A DNA stretch of 36,101 nucleotides from JBFWWW01 sp050245975 (GCA_050245975.1 JBFWWW010000017.1:1-36101); one strand, 5' to 3'. Shown: positions 7,851 to 16,178, counted from the first letter of the stretch. Notes: generated from the letters alone by a model not told the origin. Numbers and translations are program-made.

Positions 7851-8306
7851 TCAGGACTTCTTCTCGCCCAGCTCGGCTTCGACGTCGAAGGTCCGGCATT
7901 TCTTCGCCGCCAGCGCGCGATTGTAGGCCTCGATGCGGGCGCGCTCGCGGACGAGCGTCGCGTCGCGGTCGCTGGCCTTGACGGAGCCGCCGACAACGGG
8001 CGCCAGCGTCTGCTGTGCACCCACGGAGAGCGCCGACGGCGAGCGGCGCGTCCTCGCATCCTTCAGGTGCGCGAGCATGATCTGCATGGAGCCGGTCAGG
8101 CGCTTGCAGTCCAGCTTCTCCTCGTCGGCGCTGAGCTGGTAAGTGCCGGTCTGCGTCAGTGTGCCGCCCTCCGTCGCCGTGACGCGCTTCATCTGCGCGG
8201 CCCGTTTCTCGTTCGCCGTCGGCGGGGCGTAGCCGGGCATGGCCGCCGCACAGGCGGCGAGCGCAAGGCACAGGGCGGCACCGGCTAGACGGGGCATGAC
8301 GGACAT
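7851..8306 (-). CDS. Small putative lipoprotein
   Basis: A 151-residue protein of unknown function. The start at 8306 gives a short basic N-terminus, a hydrophobic segment and a lipobox L-A-A-C with Cys19 as the predicted lipidated residue; an ATG at 8297 would keep the same lipobox. Neither start has a clear ribosome-binding site, and a longer frame to 8684 is rejected because it runs antisense through the rhodanese gene. The mature part is polar and helical with two further cysteines (C-K-R-L and K-K-C-R-T) that could form a disulfide. It converges on the thiolase gene with a 13-base gap and is divergent from the rhodanese gene. Confidence 0.65.
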   Translation of the reverse strand: MSVMPRLAGAALCLALAACAAAMPGYAPPTANEKRAAQMKRVTATEGGTLTQTGTYQLSADEEKLDCKRLTGSMQIMLAHLKDARTRRSPSALSVGAQQTLAPVVGGSVKASDRDATLVRERARIEAYNRALAAKKCRTFDVEAELGEKKS

Positions 8307-8463
8307 GTGCAGAAGGCTCGCTCGGGCATCCGGCGCCGTGGCGGCGCGCGCAATCAGAGCCTTCCTATCATGGCGGCGCAAAGGCAGCGAGATGCCGCGC
8401 CGGTTGAGGCGGAGCGGGGGCCGCGCTAAGACTTTGTCCAGCAAGCCATCCCGGAGGTAACCC

Positions 8464-8880
8464 GTGCCCCAGAAGATCACGCTGTCGTCGAAATCGATGG
8501 TCGATGCCGCCAAGCGCGAGATCGAGGAGATCACCGCGGCGGACGCGGTGAAACTCGCCGCCCGGCCCGAGGTGCAGCTCGTCGACATCCGCGACCCGCG
8601 CGAGCTCGAGCGCGACGGCAGGGTGCCCGGCGCCTTCCACTGCCCGCGCGGCATGCTGGAATTCTGGATCGATCCCGAGAGCACCTACTACAAGCCTCAG
8701 TTCGGCGCCGACAAGAAGTTCGTGTTCTTCTGCGGCGGCGGCCTGCGCTCCGCGCTCGCGGCCAAGGTCGCGCAGGACATGGGGCTGAAGCCCGTGGCCC
8801 ACGTCCTGGGCGGCTTCAAGGGCTGGAAGGAGGCCGGCGGTCCGGTCGAGGCTCTCCCACCGCGGCAGCCCAAGGGCTGA
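8464..8880 (+). CDS. Single-domain rhodanese-like sulfurtransferase
   Basis: A 138-residue protein with one rhodanese domain: D-I-R-D-P-R-E-L-E-R at 41-50, G-A-F-H-C-P-R-G at 56-63, and the active-site loop F-F-C-G-G-G-L-R-S with catalytic Cys90. The ending G-G-F-K-G-W is the usual rhodanese tail. Family members move sulfane sulfur via a Cys persulfide; acceptor unknown. The start is GTG at 8464, supported by a GGAGG site at about 8453. It sits between the thiolase and the carboxylase genes, but a strong hairpin right after its stop codon argues for separate transcription from mccB. Confidence 0.88.
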   Translation: MPQKITLSSKSMVDAAKREIEEITAADAVKLAARPEVQLVDIRDPRELERDGRVPGAFHCPRGMLEFWIDPESTYYKPQFGADKKFVFFCGGGLRSALAAKVAQDMGLKPVAHVLGGFKGWKEAGGPVEALPPRQPKG

Positions 8881-8907
8881 GGCCGGCGGCCCCGGAGGCC
8901 GCTGGCC
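8881..8907 (+). terminator. Hairpin directly after the rhodanese stop codon
   Basis: Arms 8881-8891 and 8897-8907 form an 11-bp GC-rich stem (one G-U pair) closing a 5-base loop (CCGGA). It begins at the base after the TGA. The downstream sequence ATTCATCTTG is only moderately T-rich, so it may be a weak intrinsic terminator or a 3'-end stabiliser. Confidence 0.55.
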
Positions 8908-8966
8908 ATTCATCTTGCCGTTGCGATGCGGGCCGTCCTAGTTTGGGCCCTCCCAGGGGAGTGTCC

Positions 8967-10574
8967 ATGCCGACGATCCGTTCCGCCGTTTCTCCGACAT
9001 CCGACGAATTCCGCGCCAACGCGAGGGCGATGCACGCGCTCGCCGAAGATCTTTCGTCGAAGCGCGCGGAAGCTGCCGCAGGCGGGCCCGACAAGCTGAA
9101 GGAGCGGCACATCGCACGCGGCAAGCTGCTGCCGCGCGACCGCGTGCTCGGGCTTGTCGATGCGGGATCGCCGTTCCTCGAGCTGTCGCAGCTCGCCGCC
9201 AACGGCATGTACTCGGGCGATATCCACGGCGCCGGCATCATCACCGGCATCGGCCGCGTCAGCGGACGTGAATGCATGATCGTGTGCAACGACGCCACCA
9301 TCAAGGGCGGGACCTACTTTCCCCTGACGGTGAAGAAGCACCTGCGGGCGCAGGAGATCGCCCGCGAGAACCGGCTGCCGTGCATCTATCTGGTGGATTC
9401 GGGCGGCGCCAACCTGCCGCACCAGACGGAGGTATTCCCCGACAAGGAGCACTTCGGCCGCATCTTCTTCAACCAGGCGACGCTGTCGTCGGAAGGCATT
9501 CCGCAGATCGCCGTCGTCATGGGCTCGTGTACGGCGGGCGGGGCCTATGTGCCCGCCATGTCGGACGAGAGCATCATCGTGCGCCGGCAGGGCACGATCT
9601 TTCTCGGCGGTCCGCCGCTCGTGAAGGCCGCCACCGGGGAGACCGTCTCCGCCGAGGACCTGGGCGGCGCCGACGTCCACACGCGCCAGTCGGGCGTCGC
9701 CGACCACTATGCGCTCAACGACCGCCACGCGCTGCAGATCGCGCGCAACATCGTGGCCAGTCTCAACACCGTGAAGCAGGTCGATATCGCGGTGCGCGAG
9801 CCGCGGCCGCCGGCCTACGACCCGGCCGAGCTTGCCGGCGTCGTGCCGACCTCGCTGATGACGCAGTACGATGCGCGCGACGTGATCGCCCGCATCGTCG
9901 ACGGCTCGGAGCTCGACGAGTTCAAGCAGAACTACGGCACCACCATCGTCACCGGGTTTGCGCATATCGAAGGCCTGCCGGTGGCGATCCTCGCCAACAA
10001 CGGCATCATCTATTCCGAGAGGGCGCTGATGGCGGCGCACTTCATCGAGCTGGCCTGCCAGCGCCGCATTCCGTTGCTGTTCCTGCAGAACATCACCGGC
10101 TTCATGGTCGGGCGCGAGGCGGGGGCGGGCGGCATCGCCCGCCACGGCGCCAAGATGGTCACTGCCGTCTCGTGCGCGCAGGTGCCGAAGCTGACCGTCA
10201 TCATCGGCGGCTCCTACGGCGCGGGCAACTACGCCATGTGCGGACGCGCGTTCCGTCCGCGCTTCCTGTTCACCTGGCCCAATGCGCGCATCTCGGTCAT
10301 GGGCGGCCCGCAGGCCGCGGGCGTGCTCGCCACCGTGCGGCGGGACAACATCGAAGCCGAAGGCCGCAAGTGGAGCGCCGAGGACGAGGCCGAATTCAAG
10401 CGTCCGGTGCTGGAGCAGTACGAGCGCGAGGGCCATCCCTACTACGCCACCGCGCGGATCTGGGACGACGGCATCATCCTGCCGTGGGAGACGCGCCGCG
10501 TGCTGGGCCTTGCGTTGTCGGCGACGCTCAACGCGCCGATTGCCGAGACGCGCTTCGGCGTGTTCCGGATGTAA
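8967..10574 (+). CDS. mccB: 3-Methylcrotonyl-CoA carboxylase, carboxyltransferase (beta) subunit
   Basis: A 535-residue carboxyltransferase, the standard MccB length. It transfers CO2 from carboxybiotin to 3-methylcrotonyl-CoA, forming 3-methylglutaconyl-CoA. Two crotonase-like halves are visible, with oxyanion-type glycine-rich loops G-S-C-T-A-G-G-A-Y (about 186-194) and G-S-Y-G-A-G-N-Y (about 414-421). The N-terminal region (R-G-K-L-L-P-R-D-R-V) and the C-terminal ending (A-P-I-x-x-T-R-F-G-V-F-R-M) are typical of MccB. The ATG at 8967 follows GGGGAG at 8956-8961. The partner alpha subunit is mccA, 570 bases downstream, separated by a small secreted-protein gene. Pairing with ivd makes methylcrotonyl-CoA a better substrate guess than propionyl- or geranyl-CoA. 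Confidence 0.93.
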   Translation: MPTIRSAVSPTSDEFRANARAMHALAEDLSSKRAEAAAGGPDKLKERHIARGKLLPRDRVLGLVDAGSPFLELSQLAANGMYSGDIHGAGIITGIGRVSGRECMIVCNDATIKGGTYFPLTVKKHLRAQEIARENRLPCIYLVDSGGANLPHQTEVFPDKEHFGRIFFNQATLSSEGIPQIAVVMGSCTAGGAYVPAMSDESIIVRRQGTIFLGGPPLVKAATGETVSAEDLGGADVHTRQSGVADHYALNDRHALQIARNIVASLNTVKQVDIAVREPRPPAYDPAELAGVVPTSLMTQYDARDVIARIVDGSELDEFKQNYGTTIVTGFAHIEGLPVAILANNGIIYSERALMAAHFIELACQRRIPLLFLQNITGFMVGREAGAGGIARHGAKMVTAVSCAQVPKLTVIIGGSYGAGNYAMCGRAFRPRFLFTWPNARISVMGGPQAAGVLATVRRDNIEAEGRKWSAEDEAEFKRPVLEQYEREGHPYYATARIWDDGIILPWETRRVLGLALSATLNAPIAETRFGVFRM

Positions 10575-10585
10575 GGCGCTCACCG

Positions 10586-10675
10586 ATGCCGATCGACGTG
10601 GAACAGTTGCAGCATCATGGCACGGCACTGGCGGCGCATCGCGCACCGGTGGCGCAGCCAGGGGAGGATCGATGA
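10586..10675 (+). CDS. Possible 29-codon leader ORF coupled to the next gene
   Basis: An ATG at 10586 with AAGG about 9 bases upstream opens a 29-residue frame (M-P-I-D-V-E-Q-L-Q ...) whose TGA (10673-10675) overlaps the ATG of the following gene in an ATGA arrangement. This layout would allow translational coupling. The peptide has no recognisable domain and could equally be chance or a decayed gene start. Confidence 0.25.
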   Translation: MPIDVEQLQHHGTALAAHRAPVAQPGEDR

Positions 10676-11097
10676 ATCCGTTTGGCTTTGCAGCCGTGGC
10701 GACCGCCGCGCTGGTGCTGGTGCTGTCAGGGCCAGCGGGCGCGGCCGATGCCGGCTATGCCTGCAGCTTCACCGAGGGCACGAGCTTCAGCTACGGCAAG
10801 GGCAAGTTCGTGCCCGAGGCGGTGTCGACGCTGGCCTTCTCCATCGGCGACATCAACGAGAAGGCGCAGACGGCCACGCTCGACACCGGACGCGGCACCT
10901 CCGTGCTCAAGCTGGCGCAGGCCGTCAACGCGACGCATTTTCTCGAGGTGGCCAACGAAGGCTACCTGAACGTGACCACGGTCTACGAGAAGGATGATGC
11001 GACGGGCCTCTACCCGGCGGTGCATTCGCGCCACCTCGCCCTGCTGGGCCAGCCCATCGTCACGCAGTACCACGGCTTCTGCCGGCCCAAGGGGTGA
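10672..11097 (+). CDS. Small secreted protein of unknown function between mccB and mccA
   Basis: A 141-residue protein with a signal peptide (hydrophobic core about 5-20, likely cleavage after A-G-A near residue 24). The mature domain has a cysteine near each end (Cys31 in Y-A-C-S-F and the Cys in H-G-F-C-R-P-K-G near the C-terminus), which could pair in the periplasm, and reads as a small beta-rich fold. The ATG at 10672 follows a strong GGGGAGG at 10661-10667. I do not recognise the family. Its location inside a catabolic carboxylase operon is odd, since MccAB is cytoplasmic and needs no exported partner. Confidence 0.75.
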   Translation: MNPFGFAAVATAALVLVLSGPAGAADAGYACSFTEGTSFSYGKGKFVPEAVSTLAFSIGDINEKAQTATLDTGRGTSVLKLAQAVNATHFLEVANEGYLNVTTVYEKDDATGLYPAVHSRHLALLGQPIVTQYHGFCRPKG

Positions 11098-11144
11098 GGC
11101 GCCCGTCGGGCGGGTGGATCAACGGGAAGAGGACCGCGCCGGTC

Positions 11145-13100
11145 ATGCTCAAAAAGGTTCTAGTCGCCAATCGCGGCGAGATCGCGCTCCGCATCATGCG
11201 CACGGCCAAGCGCATGGGCATCGCGACGGTCGCGGTCTATTCCGATGCCGATGCGGCGGCCCCTTTCGTCCGCTTTGCCGACGAGGCGATCCATATCGGC
11301 CCGTCGCCGGCGACCGAGAGCTATCTGCGCGTCGATGCCATTCTCGATGCCGTGCGGCGGACCGGCGCCGACTGCGTGCATCCGGGGTACGGCTTCCTGG
11401 CCGAGAACGCCGATTTCGCCGAGGCCTGCGGCAAGGCCGGCATCACCTTCGTCGGCCCGTCGCCGTCGGCGATGCGTGCCCTGGGCGGCAAGGCGCAGGC
11501 CAAGGTCATCGCGCGCGGCGCCGGCGTGCCGGTCGTGCCGGGCTACGACGGCGACAAGCAGGACGCCAGGACGCTGGAGCGCGAGGCGGGCCGTATCGGC
11601 TACCCCGTCATCATCAAGGCGGTGGCCGGCGGCGGCGGGCGCGGCATGCGCTTCGTCGAGCGGCAGCAGGATTTCGCGAGCCTCCTCGACAGCGCCGTGC
11701 GCGAGGCCCAGTCCGCCTTCGGTGACGGCCGCGTGCTGGTGGAGAAGGTCATCGTCAAGCCGCGCCATATCGAGGTGCAGGTGTTCGGCGACACGCACGG
11801 CAACGCCGTCCATCTCTTCGAGCGCGACTGCTCTTTGCAGCGACGCAACCAGAAGGTGATCGAGGAGGCGCCTGCGCCCGGCATGAGCGCGGGTCTGCGC
11901 GCGAAGATGACGGACGCCGCCGTGAAGCTCGCCAAGGCGGTCGGCTATGCCGGCGCCGGCACGGTGGAGTTTCTGGTCGAGGGCGGCAGGCTGGAGCCGT
12001 CGGCGCCCTGGTACTTCATCGAGATGAACACCCGCCTGCAGGTGGAGCATCCCGTCACCGAGGAGGTGACCGGTCTCGATCTCGTCGAGTGGCAGTTCCG
12101 CGTCGCGGCTGGCGAGCCGCTGCCGCTGGCGCAATCGGCCATTCGCCTCTCGGGACACGCCATCGAGGCGCGCCTGTGTGCGGAGGACCCTTCGCAGGGC
12201 TTCATGCCGGCGACGGGACGCATCGCCTCCTTCGGCGCGCCGTCCGGCAGCGGCATCCGCGTCGAATCCGGCGTCGAAACGGGCAGCGTCGTCTCGCCGT
12301 TCTATGATTCGATGATCGCCAAGGTGATTGCGACCGCGCCGACGCGGGCGGAGGCCTTGCAGCTTTTGCGCCATGCGCTGGCGACCACGGGCGTCTACGG
12401 CCTCAAGACCAATGCCGCGTTCCTCGCCGCGCTCGCCGGCGATGCGCGCGTCGTCGCCGGCGATATGGACACGGGGCTCATCGGACGCGAGATCGGCGCG
12501 CTGACGTCGGCCAGGGCGCGGCCGGAGGACGTGAACGCCGCGGTGCGCACGCTCGTCTGCAACCGCGCCGGCACCGAAGCTCCGCGCGGCGCGCCTTCGC
12601 CGTGGGACGCCACCGACGCCTTCCAGCTCGGCGGCGCGCGCGTCATGAGCGTTCCCGTGGTGGTCGACGGCGTGTCCCATGTCTTCGATGCAGGCTGGGC
12701 GGCCGGTGCGACCGTGCCGCACGTGCGCGGGCGCGAGGGTGCGTACGCCGAGGCCGGCGCCACGGGCTCGGGCCTGCGGCTCGCCCACGATGGCGGGCGC
12801 TACTTTCTCATCAGCAACGGCGTGCATGTCGAGATCGCGCGTCCGGTCTATGACGCCTCCGACGTGCATGACGGCGAGGCCGGCGATGCCGTGCGCGCGC
12901 CGATCAACGGCCGCGTGGCGAAAGTCTTCGTCGCGGCCGGCGATGCCGTCGCGAAGGGCGATCGCGTTGCCGTCGTCGAGGCGATGAAGATGGAGCACGT
13001 TCTGCACGCCGCGCGTGCGGGAACCATCGAGACGGTGGCCGCGAAAGAGGGCCAGCAGGTGTCGCAGGGTGCCGTGCTGGTCACACTGGCCGCCGCCTGA
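11145..13100 (+). CDS. mccA: 3-Methylcrotonyl-CoA carboxylase, biotin carboxylase/biotin carrier (alpha) subunit
   Basis: A 651-residue biotin-dependent carboxylase alpha subunit. The N-terminal biotin carboxylase domain starts K-V-L-V-A-N-R-G-E-I-A; the ATP-grasp glycine loop G-G-G-G-R-G-M-R lies at about 162-169, and F-I-E-M-N-T-R-L-Q-V-E-H-P-V-T-E carries metal and bicarbonate residues. The C-terminal carrier domain has E-A-M-K-M-E-H with the biotinylated lysine at residue 615. A less conserved middle region (about 470-570) probably contacts MccB. The ATG at 11145 is preceded by a purine-rich GGGAAGAGGA. It carboxylates biotin using ATP and works with mccB in leucine degradation. The layout also fits propionyl-CoA carboxylase, but the ivd context favours MCC. 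Confidence 0.92.
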   Translation: MLKKVLVANRGEIALRIMRTAKRMGIATVAVYSDADAAAPFVRFADEAIHIGPSPATESYLRVDAILDAVRRTGADCVHPGYGFLAENADFAEACGKAGITFVGPSPSAMRALGGKAQAKVIARGAGVPVVPGYDGDKQDARTLEREAGRIGYPVIIKAVAGGGGRGMRFVERQQDFASLLDSAVREAQSAFGDGRVLVEKVIVKPRHIEVQVFGDTHGNAVHLFERDCSLQRRNQKVIEEAPAPGMSAGLRAKMTDAAVKLAKAVGYAGAGTVEFLVEGGRLEPSAPWYFIEMNTRLQVEHPVTEEVTGLDLVEWQFRVAAGEPLPLAQSAIRLSGHAIEARLCAEDPSQGFMPATGRIASFGAPSGSGIRVESGVETGSVVSPFYDSMIAKVIATAPTRAEALQLLRHALATTGVYGLKTNAAFLAALAGDARVVAGDMDTGLIGREIGALTSARARPEDVNAAVRTLVCNRAGTEAPRGAPSPWDATDAFQLGGARVMSVPVVVDGVSHVFDAGWAAGATVPHVRGREGAYAEAGATGSGLRLAHDGGRYFLISNGVHVEIARPVYDASDVHDGEAGDAVRAPINGRVAKVFVAAGDAVAKGDRVAVVEAMKMEHVLHAARAGTIETVAAKEGQQVSQGAVLVTLAAA

Positions 13101-13192
13101 GGCGCTATCCCCAGATTGTGAAGGGCATCCGCTCGCGCCCAATTCTCCGATGAGCTATTGAGACGGCAACCGGGGTTGCGGAAGAAGGCGCC

Positions 13193-13636
13193 ATGCCGCT
13201 GCATCTGATCAAGCTCTGCGTCGGTGCGGATTCGATCGAGGATCTTGCAACCTGGCAGGCCGAGCGGCTGCGCCAGCGCCGCAAGGCCGGCGAGAAGAAG
13301 CCGCAACTCTTTCACCGCACCTTCCAGACGCCGAAGCGGCGCGACGAGCTGCTCGACGGCGGCTCGCTCTACTGGGTCATCAAGGGGATCATCCAGGTCC
13401 GCCAGCCTCTGGCGGACCTCGCCGAGGGCACCAAGGAGGACGGCACACCCTGCTGCCTCCTGATGCTGAAGAAGGACCTGATCCCCGTCCGTCCGACCCC
13501 GCGCCGCGCCTTCCAGGGCTGGCGCTATCTGTCGGCCGACGACGCGCCCGCGGACATCAAGCCCGGCGCCCGGGACGACGTGGGCCTGATGCCGCCCGCG
13601 CTCCGCCGCGAGCTGGCGTCCCTTGGCCTGCTCTAG
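13193..13636 (+). CDS. DUF1489 family protein
   Basis: A 147-residue soluble protein starting M-P-L-H-L-I-K-L-C-V-G, the typical opening of DUF1489, with the conserved H-R-T-F-Q-T-P-K-R and L-L-x-G-G-S-L-Y-W-V-I-K-G segments and the late F-Q-G-W-R-Y-L. The family is almost confined to alphaproteobacteria and has no established function; its presence supports the taxonomic call. GAAGAAGG precedes the ATG. It lies 92 bases after mccA on the same strand. Confidence 0.88.
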   Translation: MPLHLIKLCVGADSIEDLATWQAERLRQRRKAGEKKPQLFHRTFQTPKRRDELLDGGSLYWVIKGIIQVRQPLADLAEGTKEDGTPCCLLMLKKDLIPVRPTPRRAFQGWRYLSADDAPADIKPGARDDVGLMPPALRRELASLGLL

Positions 13637-13707
13637 GATGTCTTGCCGGATGACAACGCGTCGCGTTCGCTCTACCTAGGCGCTTTGCCGCCAGGGAGAG
13701 TTCGCCC

Positions 13708-14817
13708 ATGTCCGGGCCCCGCTACAGTTCGATCGTCGACGTGCTTCCCGCAACCGTGCCGTTCGTCGGCCCGGAGACGCAGGAGCGCGCGCGCGGCGCC
13801 AAATTCCGCGCCCGCATCGGCGCCAACGAGAGCGTGTTCGGTCCCTCGCCCAAGGCCATCGCGGCCATGCGCGAGGCGGCGGCCGAGACGTGGATGTACT
13901 GCGATCCGGAAAATCACGACCTGAAGGCGGCGTTGGCGTCCCATCACGGCGTGCGGCCCGAGAACGTCGCCGTCGGCGAGGGGATCGACGGCCTGCTCGG
14001 CTATACGGTGCGCATGGTGAGCGAACCGGGAAACGCCATCGTGACCTCGCGCGGCGCCTATCCGACCTTCAACTTTCACGTTGCGGGCTACGGAGCGCGG
14101 CTCGTCACCGTGCCCTATGCGGGCGACCGCGAGGACCCCGAGGCGCTGCTGGATGCGGCGCGGCGCGAGGCGGCAAAGCTCATCTACTTCGCCAACCCGG
14201 ACAACCCCATGGGGTCCTGGTGGGGCGCTGCCGACGTGTCGCGCATGATCGAGGCGGTGCCCGAGGGCACGGTCCTCTGCCTCGACGAGGCCTATGCCGA
14301 CACCGCGCCCGCGGGCGCCGTTCCGCCGCTCGACGTCGCCAACCCGCGGATCATCCGCTTCCGCACCTTCTCCAAGGCCTACGGGCTTGCCGGGGCGCGC
14401 GTCGGCTACGTGCTCGGGGAAGCCGGCGTCATCAAGTCCTACGACAAGATCCGCAACCACTTCGGTGTCAGCCGCATCACGCAGGCCGGCGCGCTCGCCG
14501 CCCTCGAGGATCAGCCCTACCTCAAGGCCACGCTGGAGAAGATCGCCGCCGCGAAAGAGCGCATCGGCGCCATCGTGCGCGCCAACGGCCTCGTCGCATT
14601 GCCGTCCGCGACGAACTTCGTCGCCGTCGACTGCGGCCGCGACGGCGCCTATGCCAGGCGCGTGCTCGGCGAACTCATCGCGCGCGACGTGTTCGTGCGC
14701 ATGCCGGGCGTGGCGCCGCTCGACCGCTGCATCCGCATCAGCGCGGGAACGCAGTCGGACCTCGACGTTCTGGCCGCCGAGCTGCCGCAGGCCCTGGCCG
14801 CGGCCGCACAGGGCTGA
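13708..14817 (+). CDS. PLP-dependent aminotransferase, class I/II (histidinol-phosphate aminotransferase-like)
   Basis: A 369-residue fold-type I aminotransferase. The PLP-binding lysine is Lys223 in R-T-F-S-K-A-Y-G-L-A-G-A-R-V-G-Y; the ring-contacting D-E-A-Y is at 193-196, the N-P-D-N-P motif at 163-167, and the substrate carboxylate Arg is in the late R-I-S-A-G segment. The whole resembles HisC-type enzymes, which use histidinol phosphate or aromatic amino acids. No his or aromatic biosynthesis genes flank it, so the amino donor is unassigned. The ATG follows GGGAGAG at about 13693-13699. Confidence 0.87.
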   Translation: MSGPRYSSIVDVLPATVPFVGPETQERARGAKFRARIGANESVFGPSPKAIAAMREAAAETWMYCDPENHDLKAALASHHGVRPENVAVGEGIDGLLGYTVRMVSEPGNAIVTSRGAYPTFNFHVAGYGARLVTVPYAGDREDPEALLDAARREAAKLIYFANPDNPMGSWWGAADVSRMIEAVPEGTVLCLDEAYADTAPAGAVPPLDVANPRIIRFRTFSKAYGLAGARVGYVLGEAGVIKSYDKIRNHFGVSRITQAGALAALEDQPYLKATLEKIAAAKERIGAIVRANGLVALPSATNFVAVDCGRDGAYARRVLGELIARDVFVRMPGVAPLDRCIRISAGTQSDLDVLAAELPQALAAAAQG

Positions 14818-14820
14818 CCG

Positions 14821-15684
14821 TCAGCGCCACCGGCGCAGGCTGTCGCGCGCGAAGATCCATTCCGGCGTCACGAGCTTGTCGCCGAAGGCGGCCGGGTACC
14901 ACGCTGCACCGTCCGGCGCGGCCGGGTTCTTCAGCACGTGGATGTCCTGCGCCGGCATGTAGCTCTGCAGCAGGAGAAAGCGGCTCTCTCCCGTCGCCGC
15001 ATCGCGCGCCACATCCGCCACCAGCACCGCATGGCCGGGAAAGCCGCCCTTGATGAACACGTCGCCCGGCGCGATGTCGGCGACCGGCACCGGCTTCAGC
15101 TCGCGTTCCAGCGAATAGGTGCCGGCCCACGCGAAGACCGTATCCATGTAGCGGCGGAAGGAGGCGTAGCCCGCATCGGGCCTGGCGCGGGCCGACCAGG
15201 TGAGCGCGTTGCCGCTGATCCGGGGCCGTTCGCCGGCCGCCCACCGGCTGAAGGCGATGGGCTTGCCGCTGCCGGTGTCGTTGAAGGCAATGGCATTGGC
15301 GCGCCCCGCGGCCAGCAGCCACTCCGCGCGCAGGCGCATGACGGCATCGGCGCATTGTTGCAGGTCGCGCGTGCCAACATCGACGTCGAGTACGGCAAAA
15401 TGCACGTCCTGTCGCGGCTTGGCGGCGCCGTTGTAGAGATGGACCGGCGTGCCGGCCGGCTTCATCGGCAGGTCGCGCAGCCAGGTGCCGAAACTGCCGG
15501 CCGGCAGCGGGACGCGTTTGAGGCCGGGTGGCGGCGGGATGCGCGCGGCCAGGGTCTCGCGGGGCGCTGCATCGGCAAGCCAGGGATAGGTGGCAGGCGC
15601 GGAGCCGGCCGGCGCGCCGCGCACCAGGGCGGTGCAGGCGAGGGCGGCAAGGGCGACGCGCAGGATGGGGACAAGTCGGCGCAT
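14821..15684 (-). CDS. Exported DUF4846 protein
   Basis: A 287-residue protein starting at ATG 15684, preceded by GGGAG with a 5-base spacer. A signal peptide covers about residues 1-24. The mature part matches DUF4846: Y-P-W at 33-35, S-F-G-T-W-L-R-D-L-P at 64-73, V-H-L-Y-N-G, D-V-G-T-R-D-L-Q-Q-C-A-D-A-V-M-R-L-R-A-E-W at 102-122, and G-D-V-F-I-K-G-G-F-P-G-H-A-V-L-V at 207-222, then S-Y-M-P-A-Q-D-I-H. The single conserved Cys111 followed much later by His218 in a GDV...GHAVLV setting resembles the Cys-His order of papain-like NlpC/P60 or CHAP hydrolases; this is my inference. It converges on the aminotransferase gene with a 3-base gap. Confidence 0.8.
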   Translation of the reverse strand: MRRLVPILRVALAALACTALVRGAPAGSAPATYPWLADAAPRETLAARIPPPPGLKRVPLPAGSFGTWLRDLPMKPAGTPVHLYNGAAKPRQDVHFAVLDVDVGTRDLQQCADAVMRLRAEWLLAAGRANAIAFNDTGSGKPIAFSRWAAGERPRISGNALTWSARARPDAGYASFRRYMDTVFAWAGTYSLERELKPVPVADIAPGDVFIKGGFPGHAVLVADVARDAATGESRFLLLQSYMPAQDIHVLKNPAAPDGAAWYPAAFGDKLVTPEWIFARDSLRRWR

Positions 15685-15811
15685 GGAGGCTCCCGTTGCT
15701 CGCGCCGAGAGTGCAAGCGGATCGTGGTGGCGCAATGGCCCGCCATCGTTAACCGGACGTTTCTTTTCTGCGCCCTATGCTGCCGCCGATCCATAGCCGC
15801 TGGACGCCCAA

Positions 15812-16105
15812 ATGCGCACGCCGAGCTTCCTGTTCATGCTGGCCGCGGCCATCGCCGCCGCGGTGCTGTTCGTCGGCCGGATGGCGGACGGCGCCATCCC
15901 GGCATTCGACGGCTCGGGCCGCACCGTCACCATATCGGCCATCTGGGCGGCCGGCCTCGGCATGGGGCTGACGGTGGCTTGGTTCAACCGCATCGACTGG
16001 GCCGTCTGGTCGCAGCAGGTCCGCGCCTGGCTCGCCGTGCAGCGCCGCCGCCTCGGCTACATCGTCCTCGGCGTCATTTTCGCCGGCGTGATCCTCTATT
16101 TCTGA
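15812..16105 (+). CDS. Small membrane protein of unknown function
   Basis: A 97-residue protein with three hydrophobic segments (about 6-22, 41-57 and 79-96). A basic, Trp-rich loop (R-I-D-W-A-V-W-S-Q-Q-V-R-A-W) lies between the second and third. No family is recognised and the ribosome-binding site is weak. The gene ends I-L-Y-F with a TGA inside a 13-bp tandem repeat. It is divergent from the DUF4846 gene and converges on glnA. Confidence 0.6.
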   Translation: MRTPSFLFMLAAAIAAAVLFVGRMADGAIPAFDGSGRTVTISAIWAAGLGMGLTVAWFNRIDWAVWSQQVRAWLAVQRRRLGYIVLGVIFAGVILYF

Positions 16106-16136
16106 GCGACATTTCTGAGCGACATTTCTGAGCAGC
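16098..16136. repeat. 13-bp tandem repeat across a stop codon
   Basis: ATTTCTGAGCGAC is present twice perfectly (16098-16110, 16111-16123) and a third time with a changed end (16124-16136). The first copy holds the TGA of the small membrane-protein gene. Because the period is 13, the three TGAs fall in all three forward frames. Confidence 0.95.
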
Positions 16137-16147
16137 GGGCGCCCGGC

Positions 16148-16178
16148 AAAAAGAAAGGGCGGCCCGAAGACCGCCCTT
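16148..16178 (-). terminator. Rho-independent terminator of glnA
   Basis: Read on the minus strand, arms 16178-16171 and 16162-16155 form an 8-bp AAGGGCGG/CCGCCCTT stem with an 8-base loop, followed at once by TCTTTTT. It lies 32 bases after the glnA stop codon and is the clearest intrinsic terminator in the window. Confidence 0.9.

Noticed and set aside
5657..8059. 800-codon open frame on the minus strand
   Set aside because: It covers the COG3650-type gene in a different frame and the thiolase antisense, and shows no domain.
8307..8684. N-terminal extension of the small lipoprotein gene
   Set aside because: It would be antisense to the rhodanese gene and would bury the signal peptide and lipobox 126 residues into the protein.
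8915..8944. TTGCCG-N18-TAGTTT as a promoter for mccB
   Set aside because: The spacing is possible, but both hexamers match poorly in GC-rich DNA; kept only as a weak idea that agrees with the upstream hairpin.
8910..13142. Two minus-strand open frames of 578 and 660 codons opposite mccB and mccA
   Set aside because: Both are antisense to clearly conserved carboxylase subunits and consist of His/Arg/Gly-rich low-complexity sequence.
13160..13180. GCAACC/GGTTGC hairpin before the DUF1489 gene as a terminator
   Set aside because: The stem is only about 5 bp with no following T-tract, and it is too weak to call.
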